Assembly (NCBI GenBank): GCA_902518155.1
Contig: CABYFA010000004.1
Coordinates: forward strand, 29,895 to 93,894
Direction: 5' to 3'
Length of the DNA: 64,000 nucleotides
DNA from: an uncultured Pelagibacteraceae bacterium
GTDB lineage: Bacteria > Pseudomonadota > Alphaproteobacteria > Pelagibacterales > Pelagibacteraceae
The translations under genes and the position numbers were made by a program. A model generated the notes under the pieces. It was not told the DNA's origin. It saw only the letters and a program-made list of their open reading frames with translations, and searched no databases. Positions 32,070 through 43,565 of this stretch are shown in pieces (positions within the stretch are counted from its first letter, which is position 1; every line of letters starts with the position of its first letter).

Positions 32070-33869
32070 ATGAAAAATAACAAGGCTGAAAACTTAAGAG
32101 AAAAACTTAAGCAAGCTTTAACTTCAACAGCTCGAGTGATTTCTGATGATATTCATCAAAAAAATATTGATGAAAGAAACAAAAAAGATTTGAATTTTGT
32201 TGATATTGAAAATCTTAACTCAAAAGGAGATTTCATTAAGGCTAGAGCAGAGTCCGACTCATCTGCTTTAAAAAAAAAGTTTTCAAATGATGAGATTTAT
32301 AAAAAGAATTTACCTTTAAATTCCTCATATAAAACTCTTTATTCTATCGCAGAAAAAGTAAGATATGAATGCCTAGGCTCAAAAATGTTAAAAGGTATAG
32401 CAAAAAATCTTAAAGAAAATTATGATCAAATAATCCAATTAAAAAGAAAAGACCAATTAAATTCGAAAGAAGATGTTCCTGTGGTGGAAGCTTTTGAATT
32501 GTATATGTTAAAAAAATTTTTAAACGTTAAATTAAATACATTAACTGGTAATATGTTAAATTTTTGGGAAAAAGACTTCGATAAAGTAATGAACAAGCAC
32601 ATCGAATTTTTAAAAGAAAACTTAGAATATCAAAATGAATATTCCTCAAAGTTTTTAGAAATATTACAAGAAATGGATATTTTTAAAAATGAGGACAATG
32701 AAGAAACCAGGGAAGAAAACCAAGATGATGGTCAAAATAATGCTTCTAATGATGACCAAGACAACAATTCAGATGATTCTAGAGATGAAAATGATAATGA
32801 AGAGACTGAGGCAAACTTAGACTCTGAATATGACATAGATGAATACAAACTTGATGAGCAACTAATTGATAGTGAATCTGATCAAAAAAATAACGAACAA
32901 CTTATTCAAAAAAAATCAATTAATGATTTAAATACAGACTATAAGATCTTTACAACCCAGTTTGATGAAATAACAAAAGCAGAAAATTTAGAAAATTCTG
33001 ATGAAGCTTCAAAATTAAGAAAAACTCTAGATCAACAATTAATAGGTTTTCAAGATGTCATAACCAAACTTGCAAACAAACTTCAAAGACAACTTCTGGC
33101 AAAACAAAACAGGGCTTGGGAGTTTGATTTAGAGGAAGGGTTATTAGATAGTTCAAAATTACCAAGAATAATAATGGACCCTTATAATTCATTATCTTTT
33201 AAAAAAGAAAAAGATTTAGATTTTAAAGACACTGTCGTTACTCTTTTAATAGATAATTCAGGATCTATGAGAGGGAGACCAATTACAATTGCTGCGATTT
33301 GCGCTGATATTTTATCAAGAACCCTGGAAAGATGTTCTGTCAAAGTTGAAATATTAGGTTTCACAACTAAAAATTGGAAAGGTGGAAAAAGTAGAGAGTT
33401 TTGGAATAAAAAGGGTAAACCAAAAACACCAGGTAGATTAAATGATTTAAGACACATAATTTATAAAGGGGCTGATACTCATTGGCGACAATGTAAAAAT
33501 AATCTTGGTTTAATGTTAAAAGAAGGATTATTAAAAGAAAATATTGATGGAGAAGCAATTTCTTGGGCATTTAATCGATTAAAAAAAAGAAAAGAAGAAA
33601 GAAAAATATTAATGGTAATTTCTGATGGTGCACCAGTTGATGACTCAACTCTGTCAGTCAATTCAGGAGATTTTCTTGAAAAACATTTAAAGAAAATTGT
33701 GAAATTTATCGAGGAAAAAACTGAAACTGAAATTTTAGCGATTGGAATAGGCCATGATGTATCAAGATACTATAATCGAGCGATAAAAATTACAGATGTC
33801 AATGAATTGGGAGATGTCATGATTTCTCAATTGAGTGAACTTTTTAAAAGTAAAAAAAATTTACATTAA
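32070..33869 (+). CDS. cobT: CobT-family VWA protein (cobaltochelatase subunit)
   Basis: A 599-aa partner of CobS. It has an N-terminal helical part, a highly acidic low-complexity middle (about residues 207-280, rich in E, D, N), and a C-terminal von Willebrand A domain with the MIDAS motif DNSGSMRG around residue 395. The [17 protein letters not shown] segment is typical of CobT. It starts at the base after the cobS stop. Its 3' end overlaps the convergent regB-like gene by 4 nt. Confidence 0.9.
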   Translation: MKNNKAENLREKLKQALTSTARVISDDIHQKNIDERNKKDLNFVDIENLNSKGDFIKARAESDSSALKKKFSNDEIYKKNLPLNSSYKTLYSIAEKVRYECLGSKMLKGIAKNLKENYDQIIQLKRKDQLNSKEDVPVVEAFELYMLKKFLNVKLNTLTGNMLNFWEKDFDKVMNKHIEFLKENLEYQNEYSSKFLEILQEMDIFKNEDNEETREENQDDGQNNASNDDQDNNSDDSRDENDNEETEANLDSEYDIDEYKLDEQLIDSESDQKNNEQLIQKKSINDLNTDYKIFTTQFDEITKAENLENSDEASKLRKTLDQQLIGFQDVITKLANKLQRQLLAKQNRAWEFDLEEGLLDSSKLPRIIMDPYNSLSFKKEKDLDFKDTVVTLLIDNSGSMRGRPITIAAICADILSRTLERCSVKVEILGFTTKNWKGGKSREFWNKKGKPKTPGRLNDLRHIIYKGADTHWRQCKNNLGLMLKEGLLKENIDGEAISWAFNRLKKRKEERKILMVISDGAPVDDSTLSVNSGDFLEKHLKKIVKFIEEKTETEILAIGIGHDVSRYYNRAIKITDVNELGDVMISQLSELFKSKKNLH

Positions 33870-35134
33870 AGATTGAACAAATCTTTATTTTTCCACTTTA
33901 TTGTCACTTCAGCTCCACTTCTTGTTTGAGAATTCCAACAATTAACAGAGGCAAAATTTTTTTCTAATAAAGTCTTTCCTATGAATAATCCTAAACCTAA
34001 TCCACTATTTTTATCAGATGATTTGAGATAAGGTTCTCCAATTTTTGATAAAATATCATTTGGATATCCATCACCATCATCTTCAATTGTTATTTCAGTA
34101 AAATTATTATCACTTTTCAGAGTTATAAAAACTTTGCTTTTACTAAACTTATTTGCATTACCTATAAAATTTCTTAAGCCATAAACAATTTCAATCGATT
34201 TATAAATTTTTTTTGAATTAAGATCTTGTTCTAAGTTAAGACTAAATTCTTTTTTACTTGTTTCCTTAAATGATGAAATTATTTGTCTTAAATATTCTCT
34301 CATTGATAAGTCCTCATCAATAAATTCATCCTCTTGGTCAGGATTTAAGGATAATCTTTTTAATATTTCATTACACCTTTCAACCTGACTTGCTAAGAGT
34401 TCAATATCTTGTGAAACATCTTTTTGATCTTTTAATTGTTTTGATAATTCCTGGGTAATTACTTTTATTGTTGATAATGGTGTTCCTAATGAATGTGCAG
34501 CAGCAGCAGCTTGTCCACCTAAAGATAACATCTCATGCTCTTTAGCCATAATCTCTTCCATCTTATTTAAAGCATCTTTTCTTAACTTGCTCTCTGCACC
34601 AAATATAATTGCAAAATAATTCAAAAAAAGAAGAGCTATTATTAAGGCTAAAGGTATCGCATAGATATAATAGTTACTAACATGAAAATGATCATTCAAA
34701 GGTTCGGGTAGATCTTTTGAAATAAAAGTTAAACCCAAAATAGATAGGGTAGTTAATAATACTAACAATGAATTAGTTCTAAAGCTTAAATTTGAAGAAG
34801 CAAATACACTAGGTATTATTAAAAAAATGATAAATGGATTTTTAATACCTCCAGTCAAATAAATAAGTCCACTTAATTGAATTATATCAATTAATAGATG
34901 AATGAACGCCGACCTATCTGTTAATTGCGTTTTTTTGTAAACAAAAATTAAATATAAATTACCAATTATTCCAATAGAAATAAATAAATTTGCGAAAAAA
35001 AAGTTGAAGTCAAAATCAAAATAAAAATACACAAGATATACTGATATCAATTGGCCTATAATACCAATCCACCTTAAATTTATGTAAATTGACTTTTTTA
35101 AAGAATATTGTTTTGAAGTTTCAAAAAACTTCAT
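33866..35134 (-). CDS. regB: RegB/PrrB-type redox sensor histidine kinase
   Basis: A 422-aa membrane sensor kinase with about six N-terminal transmembrane segments (up to about residue 170), an H-box [15 protein letters not shown] and a C-terminal ATPase domain with [10 protein letters not shown]. Two RegB hallmarks are visible: the quinone-binding heptapeptide GGIKNPF (95-101), and a cysteine in [13 protein letters not shown] at the position of the redox-active RegB Cys265. The residue after the phospho-His is Ser instead of the usual Glu. RegB-RegA controls energy metabolism in response to redox state; RegA is not in the window. Confidence 0.85.
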   Translation of the reverse strand: MKFFETSKQYSLKKSIYINLRWIGIIGQLISVYLVYFYFDFDFNFFFANLFISIGIIGNLYLIFVYKKTQLTDRSAFIHLLIDIIQLSGLIYLTGGIKNPFIIFLIIPSVFASSNLSFRTNSLLVLLTTLSILGLTFISKDLPEPLNDHFHVSNYYIYAIPLALIIALLFLNYFAIIFGAESKLRKDALNKMEEIMAKEHEMLSLGGQAAAAAHSLGTPLSTIKVITQELSKQLKDQKDVSQDIELLASQVERCNEILKRLSLNPDQEDEFIDEDLSMREYLRQIISSFKETSKKEFSLNLEQDLNSKKIYKSIEIVYGLRNFIGNANKFSKSKVFITLKSDNNFTEITIEDDGDGYPNDILSKIGEPYLKSSDKNSGLGLGLFIGKTLLEKNFASVNCWNSQTRSGAEVTIKWKNKDLFNL

Positions 35135-35136
35135 TT

Positions 35137-37215
<2,079 letters not shown>

Positions 37216-37255
37216 TTAACTATATCATTTTTTACACTAAATTGCTCATTTTATA

Positions 37256-37282
37256 ATTTTATCAATTAACAAAAAATGTCAA
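37256..37282 (-). promoter_or_regulatory. possible gyrB promoter
   Basis: On the minus strand a perfect TTGACA (37282-37277) is followed after 15 nt by TAAAAT (37261-37256), about 60 nt before the gyrB ATG and downstream of tRNA-Ser. The spacing is short, so this is a weak call. A GTCAA-A-TTGAC inverted repeat overlaps the -35 element and could be an operator. Confidence 0.3.
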
Positions 37283-37310
37283 ATTGACCGCATAAAATAA
37301 AGATTATTTA

Positions 37311-37400
37311 TGGCGGAGAGAATGGGATTCGAACCCATGAAAGAGTTACCCCTTTACACGCTTTCCAAGCGTGCGCCTTCAACCACTCGGCCACCTCTCC
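37311..37400 (-). tRNA. tRNA-Ser (GGA)
   Basis: A 90-nt class II cloverleaf on the minus strand with a long variable arm. Acceptor stem GGAGAGG/TCTCTCC, anticodon stem CACGC/GCGTG with loop TTGGAAA (anticodon GGA at 37364-37366), variable arm around AAAGGGGTAACTCTTT, T-stem ATGGG/CCCAT, discriminator G, CCA encoded. It lies between gyrB and the sugar cassette, whose first gene stops 20 nt away. Confidence 0.95.
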
Positions 37401-37419
37401 TATAAAATTAATATAATAG

Positions 37420-38238
37420 CTAAACTATAAACTCATTATACTTATTTTTATTTTTTAATAAATAATCGGGAAAATTATTATTTAACTCGACTTTTTTAAT
37501 AACAATGTTTCTTTCGAAAATATCTTCACAATTATTTATTTTTTTTATTATATAATTTTCATTTAACATATAGTCTTTTACAAGTTCACTATGTGCAAAA
37601 GATTTCATTTTTGTAATAATCTCTAAAGGTTTTTTTACTGAACTAAAATGCCATCCACCATTTTTTAATATTTGCTGATTATTAAAAATTTTATTGAATA
37701 AATTATCTTGATTTTTCACTTTGATATTTCTTAACCATTGAGGTGATTTTAAATATTTTTTTACACACAAACGGGAGCCATACCATGGAGGCTCAGACAT
37801 ACATTTCAAGTTAAATTTATAATAAAATAATTGTTGCTCAAAAAAAGAGTATTTATTTCTGACATCAAAATGCTGAATTATATCAGGATTGGGTAATTCA
37901 TCTATGTCAGAAATAATAATCCAATCATTATCCGAAGCATCAGTGATATAATTTGAAATTGAGTTTCTTATGGATTGATCAACTAAATGGTTCTGGGACC
38001 AGTTTTTTTTAATTTTCAAATTTTTATCAATTAAAAGATTTTCTATTGGATGATAACTTATTTTTTTTTCAAACTTTTTAAATTTATTTATATCAAATTT
38101 AAATTCTTTTAATTTTCCAGTATGTGTAAGATTTGACTCAACTATTACAAATTTATCTACAAATTTATCTAAGATGTTAAGTCGCAAATCTAATAACAAA
38201 TCTTCATCAAAATACATGAAACAATCAAATATCTTCAT
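37420..38238 (-). CDS. glycosyltransferase family 17 protein
   Basis: A 272-aa putative glycosyltransferase. The N-terminal FDCFMYFDEDLLLDLRLNIL and FVIVESNLTHTG, the DxD-like WIIISDIDELPNPDII, and GGWHFSS match family GT17, known from beta-1,4-N-acetylglucosaminyltransferases. The acceptor here is probably a surface glycan, but that is inferred. It stands alone on the minus strand next to tRNA-Ser and divergent from the nucleotide-sugar operon, with 56 nt between starts. Very low GC. Confidence 0.8.
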   Translation of the reverse strand: MKIFDCFMYFDEDLLLDLRLNILDKFVDKFVIVESNLTHTGKLKEFKFDINKFKKFEKKISYHPIENLLIDKNLKIKKNWSQNHLVDQSIRNSISNYITDASDNDWIIISDIDELPNPDIIQHFDVRNKYSFFEQQLFYYKFNLKCMSEPPWYGSRLCVKKYLKSPQWLRNIKVKNQDNLFNKIFNNQQILKNGGWHFSSVKKPLEIITKMKSFAHSELVKDYMLNENYIIKKINNCEDIFERNIVIKKVELNNNFPDYLLKNKNKYNEFIV

Positions 38239-38294
38239 TTTATATTTGCAAAATTTAGGGCTTTTAAATAGTTTATTACATCATTATACAACAA

Positions 38295-39260
38295 ATGAAA
38301 AATAAATTAAAAAAAATTTTTATTACTGGTGGAGCTGGATTTATTGGCTCACACGTATCAGAAGCTTTTTTTAAAAACTTTACTAAAAGTAAAATAATAA
38401 TCCTAGACAAATTAACTTACGCAGGAAATAAATCTTTTATTTCCTCAATTTTAAAATCAAAAAGAGTGAGATTTATTAAGAGTGATATAAATGAAACCAA
38501 AAAATATACAAATTTTTTAAATAATTGTGATTTAGCCATAAATATTGCTGCAGAAAGTCATGTTGATAATTCTTTTATTTCCCCACTAAATTTTACAAAA
38601 ACTAATTCACTTGGTGCTCATGCTTTCTTTTTAGAATGTATTAAAAAAAAAGTTAAAAAAATTCTACATGTAAGCTCAGACGAAGTATATGGTGAAAAAG
38701 TAACTGGCACCTGTTTTGAAAACCAATTAGTAAATCCTACTAACCCATATTCTGCATCGAAAGCTGCAGCTGAAGTATTGATAAATAGTTATAAATATAC
38801 TTATAAAAAAGAAATAATAATTGTAAGAGCTAATAATATCTATGGCATTAGACAATATCCAGAAAAACTTATTTCAACTTCTATTGTTAATCTAATTCAT
38901 AATAAACCAATCCCTATTCACGGAAATGGTAAAAATATCAGATATTATTTATCTGCAGAAGATTTTGCAAATGCACTAATACTTTTAGTAAAAAAGAGAG
39001 ATAAAGGCACATTTAATGTTGGAAGTAATTTTTTTGAACAGAATATCAACATTGCTAAGCATATTTGTAAAATCTTCAAAAAAAATCCAAAAAAATTTAT
39101 TAAATTTACCAAAGACAGATTATACAATGATAAAAGGTACTCAGTTTCATCAAAAAAAATAAAAAAATTAGGGTGGAGACCAAAAAGAAATTTGATAAAG
39201 GATCTTCCAATGATAATTGAGTGGTATAAAAGAAATTACAAAATATTCAAAAAAATATGA
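38295..39260 (+). CDS. NDP-sugar 4,6-dehydratase-like SDR (RmlB family)
   Basis: A 321-aa extended short-chain dehydrogenase. NAD-binding TGGAGFIGSH (about residues 10-19), DKLTYAG as in dTDP-glucose 4,6-dehydratases, SSDEVYG, and the catalytic YSASK. The C-terminal half binds the nucleotide sugar. The likely product is a 4-keto-6-deoxy sugar. The nucleotide is not certain. First gene of a four-gene operon; overlaps the cupin gene by 4 nt. Confidence 0.82.
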   Translation: MKNKLKKIFITGGAGFIGSHVSEAFFKNFTKSKIIILDKLTYAGNKSFISSILKSKRVRFIKSDINETKKYTNFLNNCDLAINIAAESHVDNSFISPLNFTKTNSLGAHAFFLECIKKKVKKILHVSSDEVYGEKVTGTCFENQLVNPTNPYSASKAAAEVLINSYKYTYKKEIIIVRANNIYGIRQYPEKLISTSIVNLIHNKPIPIHGNGKNIRYYLSAEDFANALILLVKKRDKGTFNVGSNFFEQNINIAKHICKIFKKNPKKFIKFTKDRLYNDKRYSVSSKKIKKLGWRPKRNLIKDLPMIIEWYKRNYKIFKKI

Positions 39261-39682
39261 AAAAAAAATTTAAGTTTGTTCATAAGACAGGAAAAGTTTT
39301 TGAGGACAAAAGAGGTTACTTGTTGAAAATATTAGATAAAGGCTTTTCATCATCAATAGAAATTTTTTCAAAAAAAGGAACCATAAGAGCAAATCATTAT
39401 CACAAAAAAGATGAGCATTTTTGTTACATATTAAAAGGAGAAATATTATTTTTTTACAGAAATAGATCTAAAGGATCAAAGTTGAATTATAAAGTTATGA
39501 AAAAAGGCGACTTATTTTTTACAACTTATAATCAAGATCATTTAGCCTACTTTTTAAAGAATACACACTTTCTCTCGTATAGTAGTAGAAAAAGAGACAA
39601 GTTCGATTATGAAAAAGATTTGGTTAGATTAAACATGGATAAAGAACCAAAGATAAAAAAAATAATCTCAAAATATAAATAG
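39257..39682 (+). CDS. cupin-fold sugar epimerase/isomerase-like protein
   Basis: A 141-aa single cupin domain: IRANHYHKKDEHFCYILKG (about residues 44-62) carries the metal-ligand histidines, and KKGDLFFTTYNQDHLAYFL is the second cupin motif. It resembles the WxcM/FdtA-type keto-isomerases and RmlC-like epimerases of deoxysugar pathways; which reaction it performs cannot be told. Coupled by overlaps on both sides (4 nt and 1 nt). Confidence 0.7.
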   Translation: MKKKFKFVHKTGKVFEDKRGYLLKILDKGFSSSIEIFSKKGTIRANHYHKKDEHFCYILKGEILFFYRNRSKGSKLNYKVMKKGDLFFTTYNQDHLAYFLKNTHFLSYSSRKRDKFDYEKDLVRLNMDKEPKIKKIISKYK

Positions 39683-40923
39683 TGCAAAAAAAAGATTGCG
39701 TTCAGATAAAATGTTGTCGTTTATGTAATTCTAAAAATTTAAAGAAAGTTATTGATTTAGGAAAAACTCCGCTAGCAAACGCGTACTCAAAAGTTAAAAT
39801 AAGTAAGAAATTAAAAAGATATCCTCTAGGCCTAAAATATTGTTTTAATTGTGGGCACTTACAATTAAGCCATTCTATAAAGCCGTCTAAAATGTTTAGT
39901 AATTACCTTTATAAAACAAATACCTCCAAAAAAAATTTTCTACATTTTAAAAAATATGCTGATGAAATAAAAAAAAAATACAAAAGTAATGGTGGCAAAA
40001 TTTTGGATATTGCCTCAAATGATGGAACTTTTCTAAATTTTTTTGAAGAAAAGAAATATTTTAGACTTGGAATTGATCCAGCTAAAAATTTAAAAAGATT
40101 GTCTGAAAAAAAAGGAATAATACAAATAGATAACTTTTTTACTAAAAGAGAAAGTGATAAAATAAAAAAAAGATATGGTGATTTTGATATAATAACTGCT
40201 AATCATGTGTGCGCTCATGTGGAAAATTTAAGTGACTTTTTTAGTGGGGTTCAAAATCTACTTAAAAAAGATGGATTATTTATATTTGAAATTTCTTATA
40301 GGGCCTCAGTATTAAAAAAAAATACATTTGATACAATTTATCATGAACATTTAGATTATCATGCGCTGTATCCAATTTGTAAATTTGTAAAAAAATTCAA
40401 TCTCAATGTTATAAATTTTAAAACGCCAGATGCTCAAGGAGGCTCGTTAAGAGTCTATGCTTCAAAAAACAAAAATATTAAAATTCAAAAGAATATAAAA
40501 AAACAAATCTTTAAAGAAAAAAAAACACTAAATTTATTCAAAACTGTGACCTATAAAAAATTTGAAAAAAAAATTGCAGATTGTAAATATAAATTGCACT
40601 CAATTATTCAAAATTGTAAAAAAAATCATATGAATTTTGCAGGCTACGGTGCTGCAGCCAAAACAACTACTTTTTTAAATTATTTTGATATTTCTGAAAA
40701 AGATATTCAATTTATTTTTGATGATAACAAATTAAAACATGGCTTGTGTATTCCTGGTACAAAAATTAATATTTTAAATCCATCTGTTTTAGATAGAAAA
40801 AAAATAAACGTTTTAATTATATTTGCATGGAATTATGCAGACATAATAATTAAAAAAAATAAAAAATTTCAGAAAAAAGGAGGAAAATTTTTAATCCCCT
40901 TTCCAAAACCAAAGTTACTTTAA
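39682..40923 (+). CDS. NDP-hexose C-methyltransferase-like protein
   Basis: A 413-aa protein with an N-terminal zinc-binding domain (CRLCNSKNL and CFNCGHL provide four cysteines), a central SAM-binding Rossmann domain (ILDIASNDGTF), and a C-terminal domain with NFAGYGAAAKTTTFLNYF. This three-part layout is that of sugar C-methyltransferases such as TylC3/NovU relatives, which methylate 4-keto-sugars. The start is GTG at 39682, overlapping the previous stop by 1 nt; no nearer ATG would keep the cysteine motif. Confidence 0.8.
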   Translation: MQKKDCVQIKCCRLCNSKNLKKVIDLGKTPLANAYSKVKISKKLKRYPLGLKYCFNCGHLQLSHSIKPSKMFSNYLYKTNTSKKNFLHFKKYADEIKKKYKSNGGKILDIASNDGTFLNFFEEKKYFRLGIDPAKNLKRLSEKKGIIQIDNFFTKRESDKIKKRYGDFDIITANHVCAHVENLSDFFSGVQNLLKKDGLFIFEISYRASVLKKNTFDTIYHEHLDYHALYPICKFVKKFNLNVINFKTPDAQGGSLRVYASKNKNIKIQKNIKKQIFKEKKTLNLFKTVTYKKFEKKIADCKYKLHSIIQNCKKNHMNFAGYGAAAKTTTFLNYFDISEKDIQFIFDDNKLKHGLCIPGTKINILNPSVLDRKKINVLIIFAWNYADIIIKKNKKFQKKGGKFLIPFPKPKLL

Positions 40924-41756
40924 TGAAGGTATATAACATTGGACTAATAGGCAGAGGTAAAATGGGTAAGGCTTTTCAGGGAGAAATTGAAAAGTCGAAT
41001 AAGTTTAATTTAGTTAAAATTTTTTCAAAAAGGGACATACGAAAAAAAAAATACAATATTAGAAAATTTTTTAGATCAAATATATTTGATCTTATTATAA
41101 TCACTTCACCAGTCGACTCGCACTATCAGTACCTAAATTATGCTATGAAAAATAAAAAACATATAATTGTTGAGAAACCTTTAGTGGAAAATTTCAATGA
41201 GCTTAAAAAATTATCAAAATTGAATAGAAATTTTAAACAAAAAATTATGATACATCATAATGATATTTTAAATTTTGAAAAATATAAAATTTTTAAAAAA
41301 GGTTACAAAAACTCCAAAAAAATTGAAATGATCTATGGTAAAAAAGATATAAAAAATAGCACCAAAAAACCTTATTTTGATTGGTTGCCTCATCCACTTG
41401 CTTTAATAGTAAAATATTTCGGTTTTCCAAAAAAATTTAAGATTTTGAATTACTCTAAAACAAAGAAAGAAAGTGGGCTTTTTGAGGAATTAAAGATTGA
41501 ATTTTCATTTAAAAGATTACAAATATATTTAATGTTTTCAAATTTTCTTAAAAATAAAACAAAGAAAATATTCATTTTTAAAAATGTTAAAAAAGAAATA
41601 TATGATGGATACAAAAAAAAGAATCGAAGAAGTATAAAATTACTTTTAGAAAAATTTTATAAAAAAAATAAAATTAATGAAATATCATTATTTTTTAAAA
41701 GTTATGATTTATTATTTAGGATAAAAAAAGATATTGAAAGAAGAAAGATAAACTAA
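40923..41756 (+). CDS. Gfo/Idh/MocA-family oxidoreductase
   Basis: A 277-aa NAD(P)-dependent oxidoreductase. Rossmann motif GLIGRGKMG (residues 7-15), [11 protein letters not shown], and the catalytic-region EKPL are typical. It is shorter than usual (about 330 aa). In this operon it probably reduces the keto group of the methylated sugar. It overlaps the C-methyltransferase gene by 1 nt and the convergent lepA by 4 nt. Confidence 0.8.
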   Translation: MKVYNIGLIGRGKMGKAFQGEIEKSNKFNLVKIFSKRDIRKKKYNIRKFFRSNIFDLIIITSPVDSHYQYLNYAMKNKKHIIVEKPLVENFNELKKLSKLNRNFKQKIMIHHNDILNFEKYKIFKKGYKNSKKIEMIYGKKDIKNSTKKPYFDWLPHPLALIVKYFGFPKKFKILNYSKTKKESGLFEELKIEFSFKRLQIYLMFSNFLKNKTKKIFIFKNVKKEIYDGYKKKNRRSIKLLLEKFYKKNKINEISLFFKSYDLLFRIKKDIERRKIN

Positions 41757-43558
41757 CTTTTATCAATTCTTAAGACACCAATAAATGCTTCTTGAGGAAT
41801 CTCAACTTTTCCAAATTGTTTAGATCTAGCTTTTCCTTTTTTTTGTTTCTCTAATAACTTACGCTTTCTATCGGTAGCACCACCACCATGAATTTTTGTT
41901 AAAACATCTTTTTTAAATCCTTTGATAGTCTCTCTAGCAATAATCTTACCTCCAATGGCTGCCTGGATTGGTATCATAAAATTGTGCCTTGGAATTAGTG
42001 TTTTTAATTTTTCACATACCTCTCTTCCTGTTTTCTGGGCAAAGTCCTTATGTATCATTATTGCTAAGGCGTCTACTGTCTCACCATTTACTAATATACT
42101 TAATTTTACTAAATCGCCCTCACGATGTTCTAATATTTCATAATCAAAACTTGCATATCCGCTAGTCATTGATTTAATTCTATCATTGAAATCAAAAACA
42201 ACTTCATTTAATGGTAGCTCATAACTCAATACAGCTCTATTTCCAGAATAACTTAAATTTGTTTGAACTCCTCTTTTGTCCTGACAAAGTTTGATAATTG
42301 ATCCAAGATATTGGTCTGGTGTTATAATAGTTGCCTTAATCCATGGCTCTTCAATAAAATTTATCAAAGTTGGGTCAGGAAGACTTGAGGGATTTTGTAA
42401 ATCAATAATTTCTCCGCTATTCAAATTAATCTTATAAACAACCCCAGGAGTTGTAGTAAGTAAATTGACATCAAATTCTCTTTCTAGTCTTTCAGTAATT
42501 ATTTCCAAATGAAGAAGGCCCAAAAATCCACATCTAAAACCTAAGCCCAAAGCAGAGGATGATTCTGGTTCAAAAGAAAAACTAGCATCATTCAATTGTA
42601 ATTTTGCCAATCCATCTTTAAGTTTTTGATATTCAGAACTATCAACTGGAAATAACCCACAAAATACGACAGGTTTACTTGGTTTAAAACCAGGTAGCGC
42701 ATCTGGAATTGGTTTTGAAGCGTCACAGATAGTGTCACCAACTTTAGTTTCTGAAAGAATCTTTATTCCTGTTGTAATAAAACCAATTTCTCCAGTATTT
42801 AATTCATCTATATTTTTTGCTTTTGGAGTAAAAACTCCAACTTTTTCAACAATATAATCTTGATTTGTAGAAAGCATTTTAATTTTCATATTTTTAGTTA
42901 ATTTACCATTAATAACTCTAACTAATATTACAACACCTAGATAAGTGTCATACCAGCTGTCAACTAACAAACATTTTAAATCTTTTTCAGAATACCCTTT
43001 TGGGCTTGGTAATTTATCTATAATTTGTTCCAAAATATCATTTATACCTTCCCCTGTTTTTCCTGAACAAGGAATTGCATTTTCAGTGTCGATTCCTATC
43101 ACATCCTCAATTTGTTTTTTTGTTCTATCCAGATCGGATGCAGGTAAATCAACTTTATTTAAAACTGGAATTATTTCGTGATTAATGTCTAGAGCTTGAT
43201 AAACATTAGCTAGTGTTTGAGCTTCTACACCCTGAGTACTATCTACAATTAATATTGACCCCTCACAAGCATACAAAGATCTGCTAACCTCATAACTAAA
43301 ATCTACATGACCAGGGGTATCTATTATATTTAAAATATAATTTTTTCCATTTTTTGCTTTATAGTTTAATTTTACAGTCTGTGCTTTTATTGTGATACCT
43401 CTCTCCCTTTCTATATCCATAGAGTCAAGTACTTGTGATTTCATTTCTCTCTCTGTCAAACCACCACATTGATGGATTATTCTATCAGCTATTGTAGATT
43501 TCCCATGATCAATATGGGCAATAATTGCAAAATTTCTGATATTATCGATTGTACTCAT
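41753..43558 (-). CDS. lepA: elongation factor 4 (LepA)
   Basis: A 601-aa translational GTPase affecting ribosome back-translocation and biogenesis. G1 is [10 protein letters not shown]3 DTPGHVDF, G4 NKVD, and the LepA-specific C-terminal domain contains [16 protein letters not shown]. Full length. Last gene of the long translation run beginning with the GT4 gene; 7 nt after pheT. Confidence 0.96.
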   Translation of the reverse strand: MSTIDNIRNFAIIAHIDHGKSTIADRIIHQCGGLTEREMKSQVLDSMDIERERGITIKAQTVKLNYKAKNGKNYILNIIDTPGHVDFSYEVSRSLYACEGSILIVDSTQGVEAQTLANVYQALDINHEIIPVLNKVDLPASDLDRTKKQIEDVIGIDTENAIPCSGKTGEGINDILEQIIDKLPSPKGYSEKDLKCLLVDSWYDTYLGVVILVRVINGKLTKNMKIKMLSTNQDYIVEKVGVFTPKAKNIDELNTGEIGFITTGIKILSETKVGDTICDASKPIPDALPGFKPSKPVVFCGLFPVDSSEYQKLKDGLAKLQLNDASFSFEPESSSALGLGFRCGFLGLLHLEIITERLEREFDVNLLTTTPGVVYKINLNSGEIIDLQNPSSLPDPTLINFIEEPWIKATIITPDQYLGSIIKLCQDKRGVQTNLSYSGNRAVLSYELPLNEVVFDFNDRIKSMTSGYASFDYEILEHREGDLVKLSILVNGETVDALAIMIHKDFAQKTGREVCEKLKTLIPRHNFMIPIQAAIGGKIIARETIKGFKKDVLTKIHGGGATDRKRKLLEKQKKGKARSKQFGKVEIPQEAFIGVLRIDKS

Positions 43559-43565
43559 TTTAATT

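Noticed and set aside
37256..37290. GTCAA-A-TTGAC as a mobile-element end or attachment site at tRNA-Ser
   Set aside because: Only 11 nt long, with no second copy flanking the sugar cassette; more likely part of a promoter or operator.
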